A program made the position numbers and the translations under genes. Shown here piece by piece: positions 26,088-36,108 of a stretch of DNA of 64,000 nt (position 1 is its first letter; each line of letters starts with the position of its first letter). The notes beneath the pieces are model-generated. The model was not told the DNA's origin, ran no database searches, and worked only from the letters and a program-made list of their open reading frames with translations. The stretch is from an uncultured Paenibacillaceae bacterium. GTDB taxonomy: Bacteria > Bacillota > Bacilli > Paenibacillales > K13. The stretch lies in NCBI GenBank assembly GCA_913056365.1, contig CAJXLT010000001.1, positions 620,001 through 684,000 of the forward strand. Direction: 5' to 3'.

Positions 26088-26168
26088 TCACAAGCACCGC
26101 CTGAAAGTTAGTTGCAGCGGTGTTATTGGAGTAGATAAATCCGCCATTCTCTGAAACGGAGGGATTGA

Positions 26169-26402
26169 ATGGAAGCACCACAGTCGCAGGGTGATTTCTT
26201 TGTTGTTAAGGCGAAAGATAACGGTGTGCATGTAATTGGACTGACCCGCGGTCATGACACCAAGTTTCATCATACGGAAAAGCTGGACAAGGGCGAAGTC
26301 ATGCTGGCGCAGTTCACTGAGCATACTTCAGCGATCAAGGTGAGAGGCAAAGCCGTCATATATACGCCGTTTGGGAAGATTGATACCGAGGATGAAGAGT
26401 AA
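26169..26402 (+). CDS. mtrB: Tryptophan RNA-binding attenuation protein (TRAP)
   Basis: TRAP forms an 11-subunit ring that binds tryptophan and then (G/U)AG repeats in trp leader RNA. The 77-residue protein keeps the functional core: [33 protein letters not shown]. The lysines and arginine that contact RNA in B. subtilis TRAP are present. folE (mtrA), which precedes mtrB in B. subtilis, is missing; a tRNA-Pro is there instead. A matching target lies in the trp leader at 36578-36667. Confidence 0.97.
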   Translation: MEAPQSQGDFFVVKAKDNGVHVIGLTRGHDTKFHHTEKLDKGEVMLAQFTEHTSAIKVRGKAVIYTPFGKIDTEDEE

Positions 26403-26404
26403 GG

Positions 26405-26431
26405 AAAAGCAGGCATAGCCTGCTTTTTTTC
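26405..26431 (+). terminator. mtrB terminator
   Basis: AAAAGCAGGC, loop ATA, GCCTGCTTTTTTT; compact perfect stem. Confidence 0.88.
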
Positions 26432-26473
26432 ATTGTAGAATGAGATAAGGGAGAATACCAAGGAGGTACATGC

Positions 26474-27001
26474 ATGATACGTTGGACTCCGCTTATTTCA
26501 TCTTTTCTTTTTACAATTGTACTAGCAGCAGGTTTGACCTTGTTCGATATGTATCAGAATCGAAATGATGACAATGGTCAGATCTTGGAACAGGATCAAC
26601 TGGGACGCCCTACAACCTCTCTGTATCTTGATGTTAATAATGTAGTGGATGTGATGGTGAGGTCTTCGCTGAAGGGAGAATTGGCAAGAGTGCAAATTAA
26701 ACCGCAAATGTTAGCTGTCGATGTGTATGTGTCTGCGCGATCGAAGCGGGATGATATGTTTACGGATTTTGCTGTATTGGCTCAATTGTCGTTCCAACAG
26801 ACGGAAAATATTAATCAGCTGCTCGTTCGAGCGTTAGTTTCTGATCAAGAGGGAAGCGAGCATCTATTGGCTTCGTGGGAAGCTGAGCGAAGTGTATGGT
26901 TGGAGGTTGGCGATTTAGAGAATGTGACGGCTTCGCGAATTATCCCTGCAATGAACGGTTTTCACTTGACAAAAGCAGGTAAGGATTTTTTCATCCCTTA
27001 A
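26474..27001 (+). CDS. Hypothetical membrane-anchored protein upstream of hepS
   Basis: A 175-residue protein with an N-terminal hydrophobic segment (about residues 7-24) and an outer or periplasm-side-equivalent domain of mixed strands. AAGGAGG lies just before the ATG. It is followed at 55 bases by hepS. I recognise no family and no catalytic motif. Position alone does not justify linking it to menaquinone synthesis. Confidence 0.75.
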   Translation: MIRWTPLISSFLFTIVLAAGLTLFDMYQNRNDDNGQILEQDQLGRPTTSLYLDVNNVVDVMVRSSLKGELARVQIKPQMLAVDVYVSARSKRDDMFTDFAVLAQLSFQQTENINQLLVRALVSDQEGSEHLLASWEAERSVWLEVGDLENVTASRIIPAMNGFHLTKAGKDFFIP

Positions 27002-27056
27002 TTATTTATGATATAATGGCCTATGACGCTGATCAAGAAACGGAGACGGATGAAGC

Positions 27057-27839
27057 ATGGATCACAGACCGATATCAGAGATTGCCAAGCGTTATACCCA
27101 CTATGACATGATTGATCAATATACGGAAATACCCGCATTTCCGGAACAGCGGGTTAATTTGCTGTGCTATTTTCTTAGCCGCAGCCAACCGACGATTAGC
27201 CGGCATGCGGAATTGTACAGCTTGGCTGCTTCACTTGTGCAAGTAGGAATGGACATGCACGACTGGGTGGATGGCGGCGGCGGAAGCGGACCTTCCCGTG
27301 AAGTGCGCTCCAGACAGCTTCGCGTGCTGGCGGGTGATTATTTCAGCAGCCGGTTTTACCAGCTGTTGTCGCAGGCGGGTCAGATTGACCTTGTTCGCCG
27401 CTTGTCAGAAGCGATATGCGATGTGAATCGCCTGAAGTTGAATCTGTATGAACGAATGAAGCAAACGAAGCTGAGTGCTGAGGAATATTTGCATGCAACG
27501 GTAGAGATTCGTTCGCGCTTGTTTCTTACCTTTTCCAGCTTGATGGATGGACAATATCGTTCGAGCTGGTCGGAATTGTTGCGGCATCTTACAACGTGTG
27601 AGGTGCTGTCAGAAGAGATGAACAGGGAAGACATCTCTAATCCTCACTGTTGGTTGTATTGGCATCTCCGCGAAAGCAGCGGGACGGCTGTTACGGCGGC
27701 CAGACAGTTTATGGGGACGATGCTGGACCAGCACTGGAAGCATACGGTGCAGCGCATGAAGCAATTGGAGCCAGACAAGTGGCTGCAGGATGTTCTGCAT
27801 TTCAGAATGCCTGGTATGAAGCTGGCAGAAAGGACATGA
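27057..27839 (+). CDS. hepS: Heptaprenyl diphosphate synthase component I
   Basis: HepS is the small, non-catalytic subunit that sets chain length with HepT in making the C35 tail of menaquinone-7. The 260-residue helical protein contains [20 protein letters not shown] and [19 protein letters not shown], typical of the family. Its stop lies next to the GTG start of menG. In B. subtilis the order is hepS-menH(menG)-hepT; here three more menaquinone genes stand between menG and hepT. Confidence 0.92.
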   Translation: MDHRPISEIAKRYTHYDMIDQYTEIPAFPEQRVNLLCYFLSRSQPTISRHAELYSLAASLVQVGMDMHDWVDGGGGSGPSREVRSRQLRVLAGDYFSSRFYQLLSQAGQIDLVRRLSEAICDVNRLKLNLYERMKQTKLSAEEYLHATVEIRSRLFLTFSSLMDGQYRSSWSELLRHLTTCEVLSEEMNREDISNPHCWLYWHLRESSGTAVTAARQFMGTMLDQHWKHTVQRMKQLEPDKWLQDVLHFRMPGMKLAERT

Positions 27840-27840
27840 G

Positions 27841-28572
27841 GTGACTCCAGGCATGCGAACAGAAAAAGAACGCTACGTTCATAACGTATTCGAGAGTATT
27901 GCGCCCAAATACGATATGATGAATGACTTGTTAAGCTTTCGCCGCCATAAGGCTTGGCGAAGGTTCACGATGAAGAAGATGGACGTCCAGCGAGGTCAAT
28001 CCGCATTGGACTTATGTTGCGGAACCTGTGACTGGACATTGCAATTGGCGGAAGCAAGCGGGACCGGGAACGTGACTGGTCTTGATTTCAGTCAGCACAT
28101 GCTGGAATTCGGTAAGCGTAAGGTACAAGCTGCGGGACGGGATAAGCAAATTCAGCTCGTTCAAGGCAATGCGATGGATCTTCCTTTCGAGGATAATCAA
28201 TTTGATTATGTAACGATCGGCTTCGGATTGCGCAATACGCCGGACTATGATCAAGTGTTGTGCGAAATGCACAGGGTGGTCAAGCCTGGCGGTAAAGTAG
28301 TGTGCTTGGAGCTTTCGAAGCCGATTCGAGAGCCTTTTAAGAGTGTGTATTACTTTTACTTTCAGCGTATTTTGCCGCTTGTCGGCAAGGTGGTGGCTAA
28401 GCGGTATGAGCAATATAGCTGGCTTCCGGAATCACTCGCGCAATTTCCCGATCACGAACAGCTTGCGGGTATGTTCCGCCATGCAGGCTTGACGCAAGTG
28501 GAGGTATATCCGTTATTCATGGGAGTAGCAGCGCTTCATATCGGCACAAAGGAGAAGCAGCATGTGGAATAA
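27841..28572 (+). CDS. menG: Demethylmenaquinone methyltransferase
   Basis: MenG/UbiE uses SAM to methylate demethylmenaquinone, the last step of menaquinone synthesis in both known routes. The 243-residue protein has the UbiE signatures [10 protein letters not shown], a SAM loop [11 protein letters not shown] and [11 protein letters not shown]. The SAM loop has Cys in a position usually filled by Gly or Ala. The GTG start is next to the hepS stop, and its end overlaps the prenyltransferase gene by 11 bases. Confidence 0.94.
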   Translation: MTPGMRTEKERYVHNVFESIAPKYDMMNDLLSFRRHKAWRRFTMKKMDVQRGQSALDLCCGTCDWTLQLAEASGTGNVTGLDFSQHMLEFGKRKVQAAGRDKQIQLVQGNAMDLPFEDNQFDYVTIGFGLRNTPDYDQVLCEMHRVVKPGGKVVCLELSKPIREPFKSVYYFYFQRILPLVGKVVAKRYEQYSWLPESLAQFPDHEQLAGMFRHAGLTQVEVYPLFMGVAALHIGTKEKQHVE

Positions 28573-29428
28573 AATCAAAGTATTTCTTGAGATGATTAAA
28601 TTTGAACATACGTTATTTGCATTGCCGTTCGCTTATATGGGTGCTGTGCTCGGATCGGTTGTTGTACGCGACATGCTCCCTACGTGGGCGGAAATCGGCT
28701 GGGTGACACTTGCGATGGTTGGCGCAAGAAGTGCGGCAATGGGCTTGAATCGTGTCATCGACCGAATGATCGATAAGAAAAATCCGCGTACTGCCGGGAG
28801 AGCCATTCCTGCCGGGCTATTGTCTGCTAAGGAAGTATGGCTGTTCATTACGGCATCATTCATTCTCTTGTTCGTCGCTGCATCTCAGCTAAGTGTATTG
28901 GCTATGCAACTGCTGCCGATTGCGGTATTCATGCTTGTCTTCTACTCTTATACGAAACGATTCACCTGGTTATGTCATATTGTATTAGGCTTGACGATTG
29001 CTCTGGCGCCGCTTGGCGGTTGGGTGGCAGTCACGGGTCAAGTTGATGCAGTAGCGATGCTCTTCTACTTCAGTGTGGCATTGTGGACAGCCGGATTTGA
29101 TGTAATCTATGCTTGTCAGGATATGGAGTATGACAGACGTACGGGGCTGTACTCCATTCCGTCTCGCTTCGGGCTGGCGAAGGCGCTCTTGATTGCGAAG
29201 TGCTTGCATACATTGACTGCACTTGGATTGATCAGCTTGATCTGGTTCACACAGCTCGGCTGGTGGTACTTGGCGGGCATGATGATTGCTTCAGCGATCT
29301 TATTCTATGAGCATCGGTTGATTTCTCCAGACGATATGTCGAAGCTGAATACCGCATTTTTCACGATGAATGGTGTGCTGAGTGTTGTGGTCTTCACTTT
29401 TACTATCTTGGATTTGGCGGTGTTCTAA
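28562..29428 (+). CDS. mqnP: UbiA-family prenyltransferase (MqnP type)
   Basis: The 288-residue protein is a UbiA-type membrane prenyltransferase with about eight helices. The first Asp-rich motif is [15 protein letters not shown] (about 62-76) and the second is [13 protein letters not shown]. In the futalosine pathway MqnP attaches the prenyl tail to 6-carboxy-1,4-naphthoquinol, in place of MenA. Neighbours ubiX and mqnA support this role over 4-hydroxybenzoate prenylation. Confidence 0.9.
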   Translation: MWNKIKVFLEMIKFEHTLFALPFAYMGAVLGSVVVRDMLPTWAEIGWVTLAMVGARSAAMGLNRVIDRMIDKKNPRTAGRAIPAGLLSAKEVWLFITASFILLFVAASQLSVLAMQLLPIAVFMLVFYSYTKRFTWLCHIVLGLTIALAPLGGWVAVTGQVDAVAMLFYFSVALWTAGFDVIYACQDMEYDRRTGLYSIPSRFGLAKALLIAKCLHTLTALGLISLIWFTQLGWWYLAGMMIASAILFYEHRLISPDDMSKLNTAFFTMNGVLSVVVFTFTILDLAVF

Positions 29429-29429
29429 T

Positions 29430-30056
29430 ATGGGTGAATGGGATGAATCACAAGCTCGCGAACGCCCGTGGGTAGTAGGAATCACCGGGGCTAGCGGAGC
29501 AGCTTACGGTGTTCGATTGTGTGAAGAGATGCTGAGCCGCGGATATCACTTGCACTTGGTCATTACGGATTCCGGCTGGCGTGTGCTGCAGGAGGAGCTC
29601 GGGTGGAAGGCAACTCATCGGAAGGAAGCCTTGGATCAGGCTTTCGGTGGCTTCACAGGGAAGTTCACGTATTATCCGATTCAAGATATCGGCGCGACGA
29701 TAGCGAGCGGTTCCTTCCGTACTTCGGGCATGGTCATTGTGCCGTGCTCGATGGGTACATTAGCAGCAATTGCGCATGGGCAGTCAGATAATTTGCTCGA
29801 GCGGGCAGCGGATGTTATGCTGAAGGAAGGCCGTCCGCTCATTCTGATGCCCAGAGAAACGCCGTTGCATGCGATTCATCTGGAGAATATGCTGACGTTG
29901 GCCAAATTGGGTGTTCGCGTAGCACCAGCGATGCCAGGCTTCTACCATAATCCGCAATCGTTGGATGAGATGATTGGTTTTATGGTTGGCAAAGTGTTGG
30001 ATATGATGCAGATAGACCATGAGATATATAGAAGATGGAGCGGAACACATGAATAG
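29430..30056 (+). CDS. ubiX: Flavin prenyltransferase UbiX
   Basis: UbiX makes prenylated FMN for UbiD-type decarboxylases. The 208-residue protein has GITGASGAAYGVRL near the N-terminus and a later PCSMGTLAAIAHGQSDNLLERAADVMLKE and RETPLHAIHLENM, which are family hallmarks. Next to mqnA/mqnP it most likely supplies cofactor for the decarboxylase of the futalosine pathway (MqnL type), which is not in this window. ATG 29430 starts one base after the upstream stop. Confidence 0.93.
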   Translation: MGEWDESQARERPWVVGITGASGAAYGVRLCEEMLSRGYHLHLVITDSGWRVLQEELGWKATHRKEALDQAFGGFTGKFTYYPIQDIGATIASGSFRTSGMVIVPCSMGTLAAIAHGQSDNLLERAADVMLKEGRPLILMPRETPLHAIHLENMLTLAKLGVRVAPAMPGFYHNPQSLDEMIGFMVGKVLDMMQIDHEIYRRWSGTHE

Positions 30057-30930
30057 AACAGGACAAACACCTATACGCATCGGAAGAATTGACTATACGA
30101 ATGTTTGGCCGGTTTTTCATTACTTTCCTGAGACCAGGTGGGGGGAACGCGTCCAGATTGAACGGCAGGTGCCGTCAGAACTAAATCGGGCGATGGCGGA
30201 AGGCCGCATCGACCTCGGCGCGATCTCGTCCTATAGCTATGCAGAGCATGCTGATCAGTATTGGCTGCTGCCGAATCTGAGTGTGTGCGCGTATGGACGA
30301 GTCAATTCGATTTATCTGTTCCACCGGGGACCGCTGGAGGAGCTGCGGCATGGTCTTGTCGCTACAGCATCGACATCTGCAAGCTCTGTTAACTTGTTCC
30401 GGATCATGATGCGGCGTTATCTGGATTGCTCGCCTCAAGAAGTCTCGATGAAGCCGGATCTGAACACGATGATGAATGCTGCGGATGCTGCTCTGCTCAT
30501 CGGGGATGACGCGATTAAGGCTACTTGGATGAATGAACGGGAGGGCTTGTATCAGCAGACCGATCTTGGCGAGCTGTGGAGGCTGCATACAGGGCATTGG
30601 ATGGTATTCGCTGTATGGGCGCTGCGCAAGGAAGCGGCCGCTGCGAAGCCGGAGCTGATTGAAGATATCTATGAAGCGCTTCTCACAAGCAAGCATCAAT
30701 CTCTCTCCCATATAGCTCCGCTGGTGGACAAGGCTATGCAGCGCATTGGCGGTACGGAGGCGTTCTGGCATGCTTATTTCCAAGGCTTGCAGTACGGGTT
30801 CGGGGAGCCGCAGCAAGCCGGGCTGCTTACCTATTACCAATACGCTTGGGAGGAAGGTTTGCTGGAGCGGCAGACAACTTTGAATTTTTGGCGGCCGGGG
30901 GTTCCGTCGCAGACCGAAGGTGAACGATGA
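30049..30930 (+). CDS. mqnA: Chorismate dehydratase MqnA
   Basis: MqnA removes water from chorismate to give 3-enolpyruvylbenzoate, the first step of the futalosine menaquinone route. The 293-residue protein begins IRIGRIDYTNVWPVFH and has the periplasmic-binding-like fold with FHRGPLEEL and ALLIGDDAIKA. The ATG at 30049 overlaps the ubiX stop and follows GGAGCGG. Its end overlaps hepT (ATGA). MqnB, C and D are not in the window. Confidence 0.93.
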   Translation: MNRTGQTPIRIGRIDYTNVWPVFHYFPETRWGERVQIERQVPSELNRAMAEGRIDLGAISSYSYAEHADQYWLLPNLSVCAYGRVNSIYLFHRGPLEELRHGLVATASTSASSVNLFRIMMRRYLDCSPQEVSMKPDLNTMMNAADAALLIGDDAIKATWMNEREGLYQQTDLGELWRLHTGHWMVFAVWALRKEAAAAKPELIEDIYEALLTSKHQSLSHIAPLVDKAMQRIGGTEAFWHAYFQGLQYGFGEPQQAGLLTYYQYAWEEGLLERQTTLNFWRPGVPSQTEGER

Positions 30931-31901
30931 AACTATTAGAAATATACGCACGGAAAAAACAAGACATGGCCAAAATCGAAGCAGAGCTGGAAAGAAGCAT
31001 TCGGTCCGATCATACGCTGTTGAACGAAGCGTCCCTTCATCTGCTGAAAGCAGGAGGGAAGCGGATTCGTCCTGTTTTCACGTTGCTGTCCGGTGAGTTC
31101 GGCAGCTACGACATCGATACGCTGAAGCTAGTGGCTGTTCCGCTCGAGCTTATTCATATGGCTTCTCTAGTGCATGATGATGTCATTGATGATGCGACGA
31201 TGCGGCGAGGTCAGCTGACAGTGAAGTCGAAGTGGGATAATCGTATTGCGATGTATACAGGTGATTATATTTTCGCCAAGGCATTGCGAGTAGCTGCAGA
31301 GCTTGGCAATCCAGAGCTGCATCAAATTTTGTCCAAAGCGATTGTGCAGATGAGCATTGGGGAGATGGAACAGATCCGCCTCTTCTTCGATACGGAGCAA
31401 AGTGTGCGGGATTATATGCTGCGCATTCGTCGCAAAACGGCCTTGCTAATTGCAATCAGCTGCCAATTGGGTGCCATCGCGGCAAATGCCGATCCTTATG
31501 TTTGCAATCGACTGTACAATTACGGATACAACGTCGGCATGGCGTTCCAAATTCGGGACGATGTGCTTGATCTAATTGGCAGTGAGAAGGTAACCGGCAA
31601 ACCAGCAGGCAATGATATTCGGCAAGGGAACATTACGCTGCCTGTGCTCTTTGCACTGCAAGATCAAGTCCGGCAGAATGAAGTGCTTAGCGAGATTTCA
31701 CGTATCCAAGCTGAGGAGGGGGATGGAGATGTCAGTCATTTCTTAGCCCTCATACGGAATAGTGAAGGGATTGACCGTGCGGAAGCGCTTGCTTCCCGTT
31801 ACATAGATAAAGCCGTCCAAGCGCTGGACACGCTTCCAGATATGAAGGCCAAAAAAAGCTTGCAAGATATTGCATACTTCGTAGGAAATCGATCACACTG
31901 A
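30927..31901 (+). CDS. hepT: Heptaprenyl diphosphate synthase component II
   Basis: The catalytic subunit of the long-chain prenyl synthase. The 324-residue protein has the first Asp-rich motif DDVIDD (84-89) with GGKRIRP upstream, and the second motif DDVLD (about 212-216). With HepS it makes heptaprenyl diphosphate for MqnP. The start overlaps mqnA by four bases, so tail and head-group genes are translated together. ndk follows after a 19-base gap. Confidence 0.95.
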   Translation: MKLLEIYARKKQDMAKIEAELERSIRSDHTLLNEASLHLLKAGGKRIRPVFTLLSGEFGSYDIDTLKLVAVPLELIHMASLVHDDVIDDATMRRGQLTVKSKWDNRIAMYTGDYIFAKALRVAAELGNPELHQILSKAIVQMSIGEMEQIRLFFDTEQSVRDYMLRIRRKTALLIAISCQLGAIAANADPYVCNRLYNYGYNVGMAFQIRDDVLDLIGSEKVTGKPAGNDIRQGNITLPVLFALQDQVRQNEVLSEISRIQAEEGDGDVSHFLALIRNSEGIDRAEALASRYIDKAVQALDTLPDMKAKKSLQDIAYFVGNRSH

Positions 31902-31920
31902 TGACAAAGGAGGAAGCAAC

Positions 31921-32367
31921 ATGGCACAACAAACTTTTCTAATGGTCAAACCAGATGCCGTACAACGCGGCTTAATTGGAGAAATTGTACATCGATTTGA
32001 ACGCAAGGGATTTCGACTCGTCGCAGGTAAGCTGGCCAACATGTCAGTAGAGCAGGCAGAGTTTCATTATGCAGAGCATAAGGGCAAGGATTTTTTCGGA
32101 GATTTGGTACAGTTTATTACTTCAGGTCCTGTGTTCGCAATGGTATGGGAAGGCGATGAGATCATCTCCTTGTCACGTACATTGATTGGCAAGACGAGTG
32201 TAGCTGATGCGGCGCCAGGCACGATCCGCGGGGACTTTGCGTTACATACGAACCGGAATTTGATTCACGGCTCTGATTCTCCTGAAAGCGCTGCAAGGGA
32301 AATCGGAAATATGTTTCAGCCTGAAGAGCTCGTCCAGTATGAACGGCCAATCGAGCAGTGGATGTAA
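31921..32367 (+). CDS. ndk: Nucleoside diphosphate kinase
   Basis: Ndk equalises nucleoside triphosphate pools through a phosphohistidine. The 148-residue protein has [24 protein letters not shown] and the active-site motif [10 protein letters not shown] (His about 117). AAGGAGG precedes the ATG. It ends the menaquinone operon and has its own terminator. Confidence 0.97.
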   Translation: MAQQTFLMVKPDAVQRGLIGEIVHRFERKGFRLVAGKLANMSVEQAEFHYAEHKGKDFFGDLVQFITSGPVFAMVWEGDEIISLSRTLIGKTSVADAAPGTIRGDFALHTNRNLIHGSDSPESAAREIGNMFQPEELVQYERPIEQWM

Positions 32368-32401
32368 GGTTCGCAGTAAGTTGCGCGTCTTGAATGGACA
32401 G

Positions 32402-32438
32402 GCATTGTTCGCTTTGACAGGAACGATGCTTTTTTTTG
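32402..32438 (+). terminator. ndk terminator
   Basis: GCATTGTTC pairs with GAACGATGC (one G-U), then eight T residues. Confidence 0.85.
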
Positions 32439-32567
32439 TATCAGATCCATCCCGATCAGAAGGAATTCGCTATCGCTGCAGGGAATGTAATACTAGCATG
32501 AAAGTAGAAAATGTCGAGTACAGTCGCTTCCTTGCAGGTGAGACGATACAGAGAGAGGGTAGCATTC

Positions 32568-33371
32568 ATGGAACCATTGCAGACGAGCAGCGAAACAGAT
32601 AATGATTTTGCACTTTTTGTCAAGAAAGTCAAGGACTTGACCGCAATCGATTTGGCACAGTACAAAGAGGCGCAGATGAAGCGGCGGCTCGCTACATTGC
32701 GTGATAAGAAAGGCTTTGCATCGTTCGCTCATTACTTCAAAGCGATTCAAGCGGACAAAGCGATGATGGCGGAATTTCTGGATCGAATGACGATCAATGT
32801 GTCCGAATTTTGGCGTAATCCGAATCGTTGGTCTGTTCTGGAGAGCAAATTTATCCCTGAATTGGCTTCTCGAACGAATCGTCTGAAGTGCTGGAGCGCA
32901 GCATGCTCTACTGGTGAAGAACCGTATACGCTGGCGATGATTCTGGATAATCTGCATTTGCTTGGCAAGTCACAGATCATCGCATCGGACTTGGACAACA
33001 ATGCGCTCGCCCGCGCGCAGGAAGGCTTATATCCGGATCGCTCCATTAAGGATGTGCCGCCTGCTTATTTCAAGAAGTACTTCACCCCTGATGAGACGTT
33101 GTTTCGGGTTTCTCCAGTATTGAAGCGGGGGATAAAGTTCGAGCGGAAAAACCTGCTTCACGATCCGTATGAAGAAGGGTTTGACCTCATTATATGCCGT
33201 AATGTGATGATCTACTTCACAGAAGAAGCGAAGCGCGACATGTATCATCGTTTTGCACAAGCGTTAAAGCCGAACGGTATTTTGTTCGTGGGCAGTACGG
33301 AGCAAATTTTCTCACCAAGTCAATACGGGCTGGAATCTGCAGATACGTTCTTCTATCAACGGAAAGCTTAG
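32568..33371 (+). CDS. cheR: Chemotaxis protein methyltransferase CheR
   Basis: CheR methylates glutamates of chemoreceptors with SAM. The 267-residue protein has an N-terminal helical CheR domain and a C-terminal SAM domain with CWSAACSTGEEPYTLAM, DLDNNALARA and FDLIICRNVMIYF. The ATG at 32568 follows GAGAGGG. It stands between ndk and the aro genes as in B. subtilis, far from the main flagellar operon. It implies a motile organism. Confidence 0.95.
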   Translation: MEPLQTSSETDNDFALFVKKVKDLTAIDLAQYKEAQMKRRLATLRDKKGFASFAHYFKAIQADKAMMAEFLDRMTINVSEFWRNPNRWSVLESKFIPELASRTNRLKCWSAACSTGEEPYTLAMILDNLHLLGKSQIIASDLDNNALARAQEGLYPDRSIKDVPPAYFKKYFTPDETLFRVSPVLKRGIKFERKNLLHDPYEEGFDLIICRNVMIYFTEEAKRDMYHRFAQALKPNGILFVGSTEQIFSPSQYGLESADTFFYQRKA

Positions 33372-33431
33372 GTATAATCTTTTCCATCGCTTCCCATACT
33401 AGAGGCAGGCATTCTAATATGGAGGGACGTC

Positions 33432-33611
33432 ATGGATAAGCGCAAAGTGATTCATGCCTATATGCGCGGGAATATCTCGATGCAGGAATGTGCGCAAATA
33501 TTAGGTATCGAATCGCAGCAGATTATCGGGATTATGAATGACAACGGTTGGCATGATGCAGCTAGACCGGCGCAGCAGCTACCGGCCAAGGGTTCATTCA
33601 GCGCTGGTTAA
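33432..33611 (+). CDS. Small helix-turn-helix-like protein
   Basis: A 59-residue frame begins MDKRKVIHAYMRGNIS behind GGAGGGA. Residues about 12-35 (NISMQECAQILGIESQQI) match the spacing of a helix-turn-helix such as those of sigma-region or transposase N-termini. The C-terminus is short and Pro/Ala/Gln-rich. It may be a small DNA-binding protein. I do not recognise the family. Confidence 0.65.
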   Translation: MDKRKVIHAYMRGNISMQECAQILGIESQQIIGIMNDNGWHDAARPAQQLPAKGSFSAG

Positions 33612-33673
33612 TTATAGTGGATCGCGAAGCCAAGCCATATGGTAAGTTATGATTCTAAGCCTGTCGTAATTCT

Positions 33674-33702
33674 CGAACTGAGCAGCATCGGTTCGAGAGA
33701 CT
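33674..33702. other. Perfect hairpin between the small HTH gene and aroC
   Basis: TCTCGAAC and GTTCGAGA form an 8-bp stem with a 12-base loop. There is no T tract, so it is not a clear terminator. Confidence 0.4.
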
Positions 33703-33739
33703 GCAGGCTATTCGACGTAGGTACAGTGTGTGACTATCC

Positions 33740-33768
33740 TTGTCAAACCATACCCGCTGTACTATAAT
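33740..33768 (+). promoter_or_regulatory. SigA-type promoter for the aroC operon
   Basis: TTGTCA, 17-base spacer, TATAAT. Start near 33775, about 62 bases before the aroC ATG. Confidence 0.82.
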
Positions 33769-33836
33769 TAGCTGTATCTATCGTACTGAAAAGCGCTAAA
33801 GCGCAAAAAAGAGGATACCGGTTGAGGAGGAACATT

Positions 33837-35003
33837 ATGTTGCGTTATTTGACAGCAGGCGAAACACACGGACCGCAATTAACGGCAATCATTGAAGGGA
33901 TGCCGAGCAATTTAGCTTTGAATTTCGAGGAATTGAACTTCCAGCTAGTTCGGAGACAGAAGGGCTACGGCCGCGGACGGCGTATGCAAATAGAGAAAGA
34001 TGCAGCTGCAATAGTCGGAGGTGTTAGGCATGGCAAGACGACGGGCGCGCCTATCGCACTCGTTGTGGAGAATAATGACTGGAAGCATTGGACGAAGATT
34101 ATGAATATCGAGCCGATCGAAGGTACGGACGAGGATCGCAGACGTGTGCATCGTCCGCGTCCGGGTCATGCTGACTTGAACGGCGGGTTGAAATACAATC
34201 ACCGGGACTTGCGCAATGTATTGGAGCGTTCCAGCGCGCGTGAGACGGCAGCGAGAGTAGCAGTTGGAGCTGTAGCGCGTCAATTCCTCGCGCACTTCGG
34301 AATTAAGGTAGCAGGACAGGTGTTGCGCATTGGCGAAGTGGAGGCCAAGCGGCAGGAGCTTCCGATTGATGAGCTGATTCACGTTACTGAGGAATCGCCG
34401 GTACGTGTAGCGGACAAGGATGCGGAAGCGAAGATGATTGCCCATATCGATCAGGTCAAGCAGGAAGGGGATTCGATCGGTGGCATTGTCGAATGCATCG
34501 TCGAAGGAATTCCGGTCGGACTAGGCAGTCACGTGCAATATGATCGCAAGCTGGATGGACGTATTGCTCAGGCTGTCGTTTCTATTAATGCATTCAAGGG
34601 CTGTGAAATTGGTATCGGCTTCGAGGCTGCCTCCCTGCGTGGCTCTCAAGTTCATGATGAAATCTTGTATAGTGAAGACGGCGGCTTCAGTCGGGCGACG
34701 AATCGTCTGGGCGGGTTCGAAGGCGGCATGACGACGGGTGCGCCTATTGTCGTGCGCGGCGTGATGAAGCCGATACCGACATTGTACAAGCCATTACGCA
34801 GTGTGGATATTGATACAAAAGAGGAATTCACAGCACAGGTGGAGCGTTCAGACAGCTGCGCTGTGCCAGCGGCAAGTGTAGTGATGGAGCATGTCGTCGC
34901 TTGGGAAGTGGCTAAGGCATTCCTGGAGAAGTTCGGCGGCGACTCGATCGAAGAAATCGAAGCGAATTATCGCAGCTACTTGGAACAAGTGGAGCGGTAT
35001 TAA
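33837..35003 (+). CDS. aroC: Chorismate synthase
   Basis: AroC makes chorismate from EPSP using reduced FMN. The 388-residue protein has [11 protein letters not shown] at the start, [20 protein letters not shown] and the [15 protein letters not shown] motif. ATG 33837 follows GAGGAGG. It opens the aromatic supra-operon; aroB begins 1 base after its stop. Its product feeds aroH/tyrA, trpE and mqnA in this window. Confidence 0.97.
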   Translation: MLRYLTAGETHGPQLTAIIEGMPSNLALNFEELNFQLVRRQKGYGRGRRMQIEKDAAAIVGGVRHGKTTGAPIALVVENNDWKHWTKIMNIEPIEGTDEDRRRVHRPRPGHADLNGGLKYNHRDLRNVLERSSARETAARVAVGAVARQFLAHFGIKVAGQVLRIGEVEAKRQELPIDELIHVTEESPVRVADKDAEAKMIAHIDQVKQEGDSIGGIVECIVEGIPVGLGSHVQYDRKLDGRIAQAVVSINAFKGCEIGIGFEAASLRGSQVHDEILYSEDGGFSRATNRLGGFEGGMTTGAPIVVRGVMKPIPTLYKPLRSVDIDTKEEFTAQVERSDSCAVPAASVVMEHVVAWEVAKAFLEKFGGDSIEEIEANYRSYLEQVERY

Positions 35004-35004
35004 G

Positions 35005-36105
35005 ATGAAGCTGCTGAATGTAGATTTGGGTGAACGCTCCTATGCGATCCATATTGGCGGAGGTTTGTTGCAGGAAGCGGGCCGCTTATTCACTGAGAAG
35101 GGCATACCGCACCGTTCGCCGCTTATGATTGTCACGGATCAGCATGTGGCGAAGCATCATCTGACGCCGTTGCGCCAATCGTTGGAGTCGGCAGGATACA
35201 AGGTGTGCGAAGCGATCGTAGAGCCAGGGGAGAAGACCAAATCGCTAGAGAAGCTAAATAGCCTCGTAGCGATGGCATTGGAGAATGGGCTCGACCGCCA
35301 TTCCACGATTGTCGCACTTGGCGGCGGCGTTGTCGGCGACTTGGCCGGTTTCCTAGCGGCCAGCTACATGCGTGGCATCACATTCGTGCAGGTGCCGACT
35401 ACGATACTGGCACATGATAGCAGTGTAGGCGGCAAGGTAGCTGTCAATCATGCGCTTGCCAAGAACATTATCGGCGCCTTCCATCAGCCGCAGCTGGTGC
35501 TCTACGACACGAGCACTTTGTCCACGCTTCCGCCGCGGGATGTTCGTGCAGGACTTGCCGAGGTGCTGAAGGAAGGACTAATATGGGATCGCGCCTTCGT
35601 CGATTGGTTTGACGAGCATGTGGAGGCGCTGCTTGCTCTGGAGCAGGAGTCCTTGCAGGAAGCCCTATATCAAGGTTGCAAGGTCAAGGCGCATGTCGTT
35701 TCACAAGACGAACGGGAAGGCGGATTGCGTGCTATCCTGAATTTGGGACATACGATTGGTCATGCGCTTGAAGCGGTAGCGGGCTATAATGAACTGCTTC
35801 ACGGTGAAGCCATAGCGATCGGTATGGTGGGGGCTGCCAAGCTCTCGATCCGGCTCGGATATCCTAATGCGAATCACGTATATCAGGAAACGAAGCGTAT
35901 GATGAAGAAGCTCGGTCTATCCGTAAGCATTCCGAACGACTACGATACGGATGCGATCATGTCTGCTATGATGCATGACAAGAAGTTCAAGGAAGGCAAG
36001 ATGGTGTTTGTCGTATCGCCAGAGATCGGACGCGTTGAGATTCGCAGTGACATTCAATCAGAATGGGTAAGGGATATTGTAAATGAACTGAAACAGGAGG
36101 ATTGA
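35005..36105 (+). CDS. aroB: 3-dehydroquinate synthase
   Basis: AroB converts DAHP to 3-dehydroquinate, step two of the shikimate pathway, using NAD and a divalent metal. The 366-residue protein has GGGVVGDLAGFLAASYMRG, the PTTILAHDSSVGGKVAVNH substrate loop and the metal-binding LNLGHTIGHALE and LLHGEAIAIGM segments. The ATG at 35005 is one base after aroC. aroH follows after three bases. Confidence 0.96.
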   Translation: MKLLNVDLGERSYAIHIGGGLLQEAGRLFTEKGIPHRSPLMIVTDQHVAKHHLTPLRQSLESAGYKVCEAIVEPGEKTKSLEKLNSLVAMALENGLDRHSTIVALGGGVVGDLAGFLAASYMRGITFVQVPTTILAHDSSVGGKVAVNHALAKNIIGAFHQPQLVLYDTSTLSTLPPRDVRAGLAEVLKEGLIWDRAFVDWFDEHVEALLALEQESLQEALYQGCKVKAHVVSQDEREGGLRAILNLGHTIGHALEAVAGYNELLHGEAIAIGMVGAAKLSIRLGYPNANHVYQETKRMMKKLGLSVSIPNDYDTDAIMSAMMHDKKFKEGKMVFVVSPEIGRVEIRSDIQSEWVRDIVNELKQED

Positions 36106-36108
36106 TCC

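Noticed and set aside
30181-30951. 256-residue frame antisense to mqnA
   Set aside because: Shadow of mqnA with no ribosome site; mqnA is well supported by motifs and overlaps.
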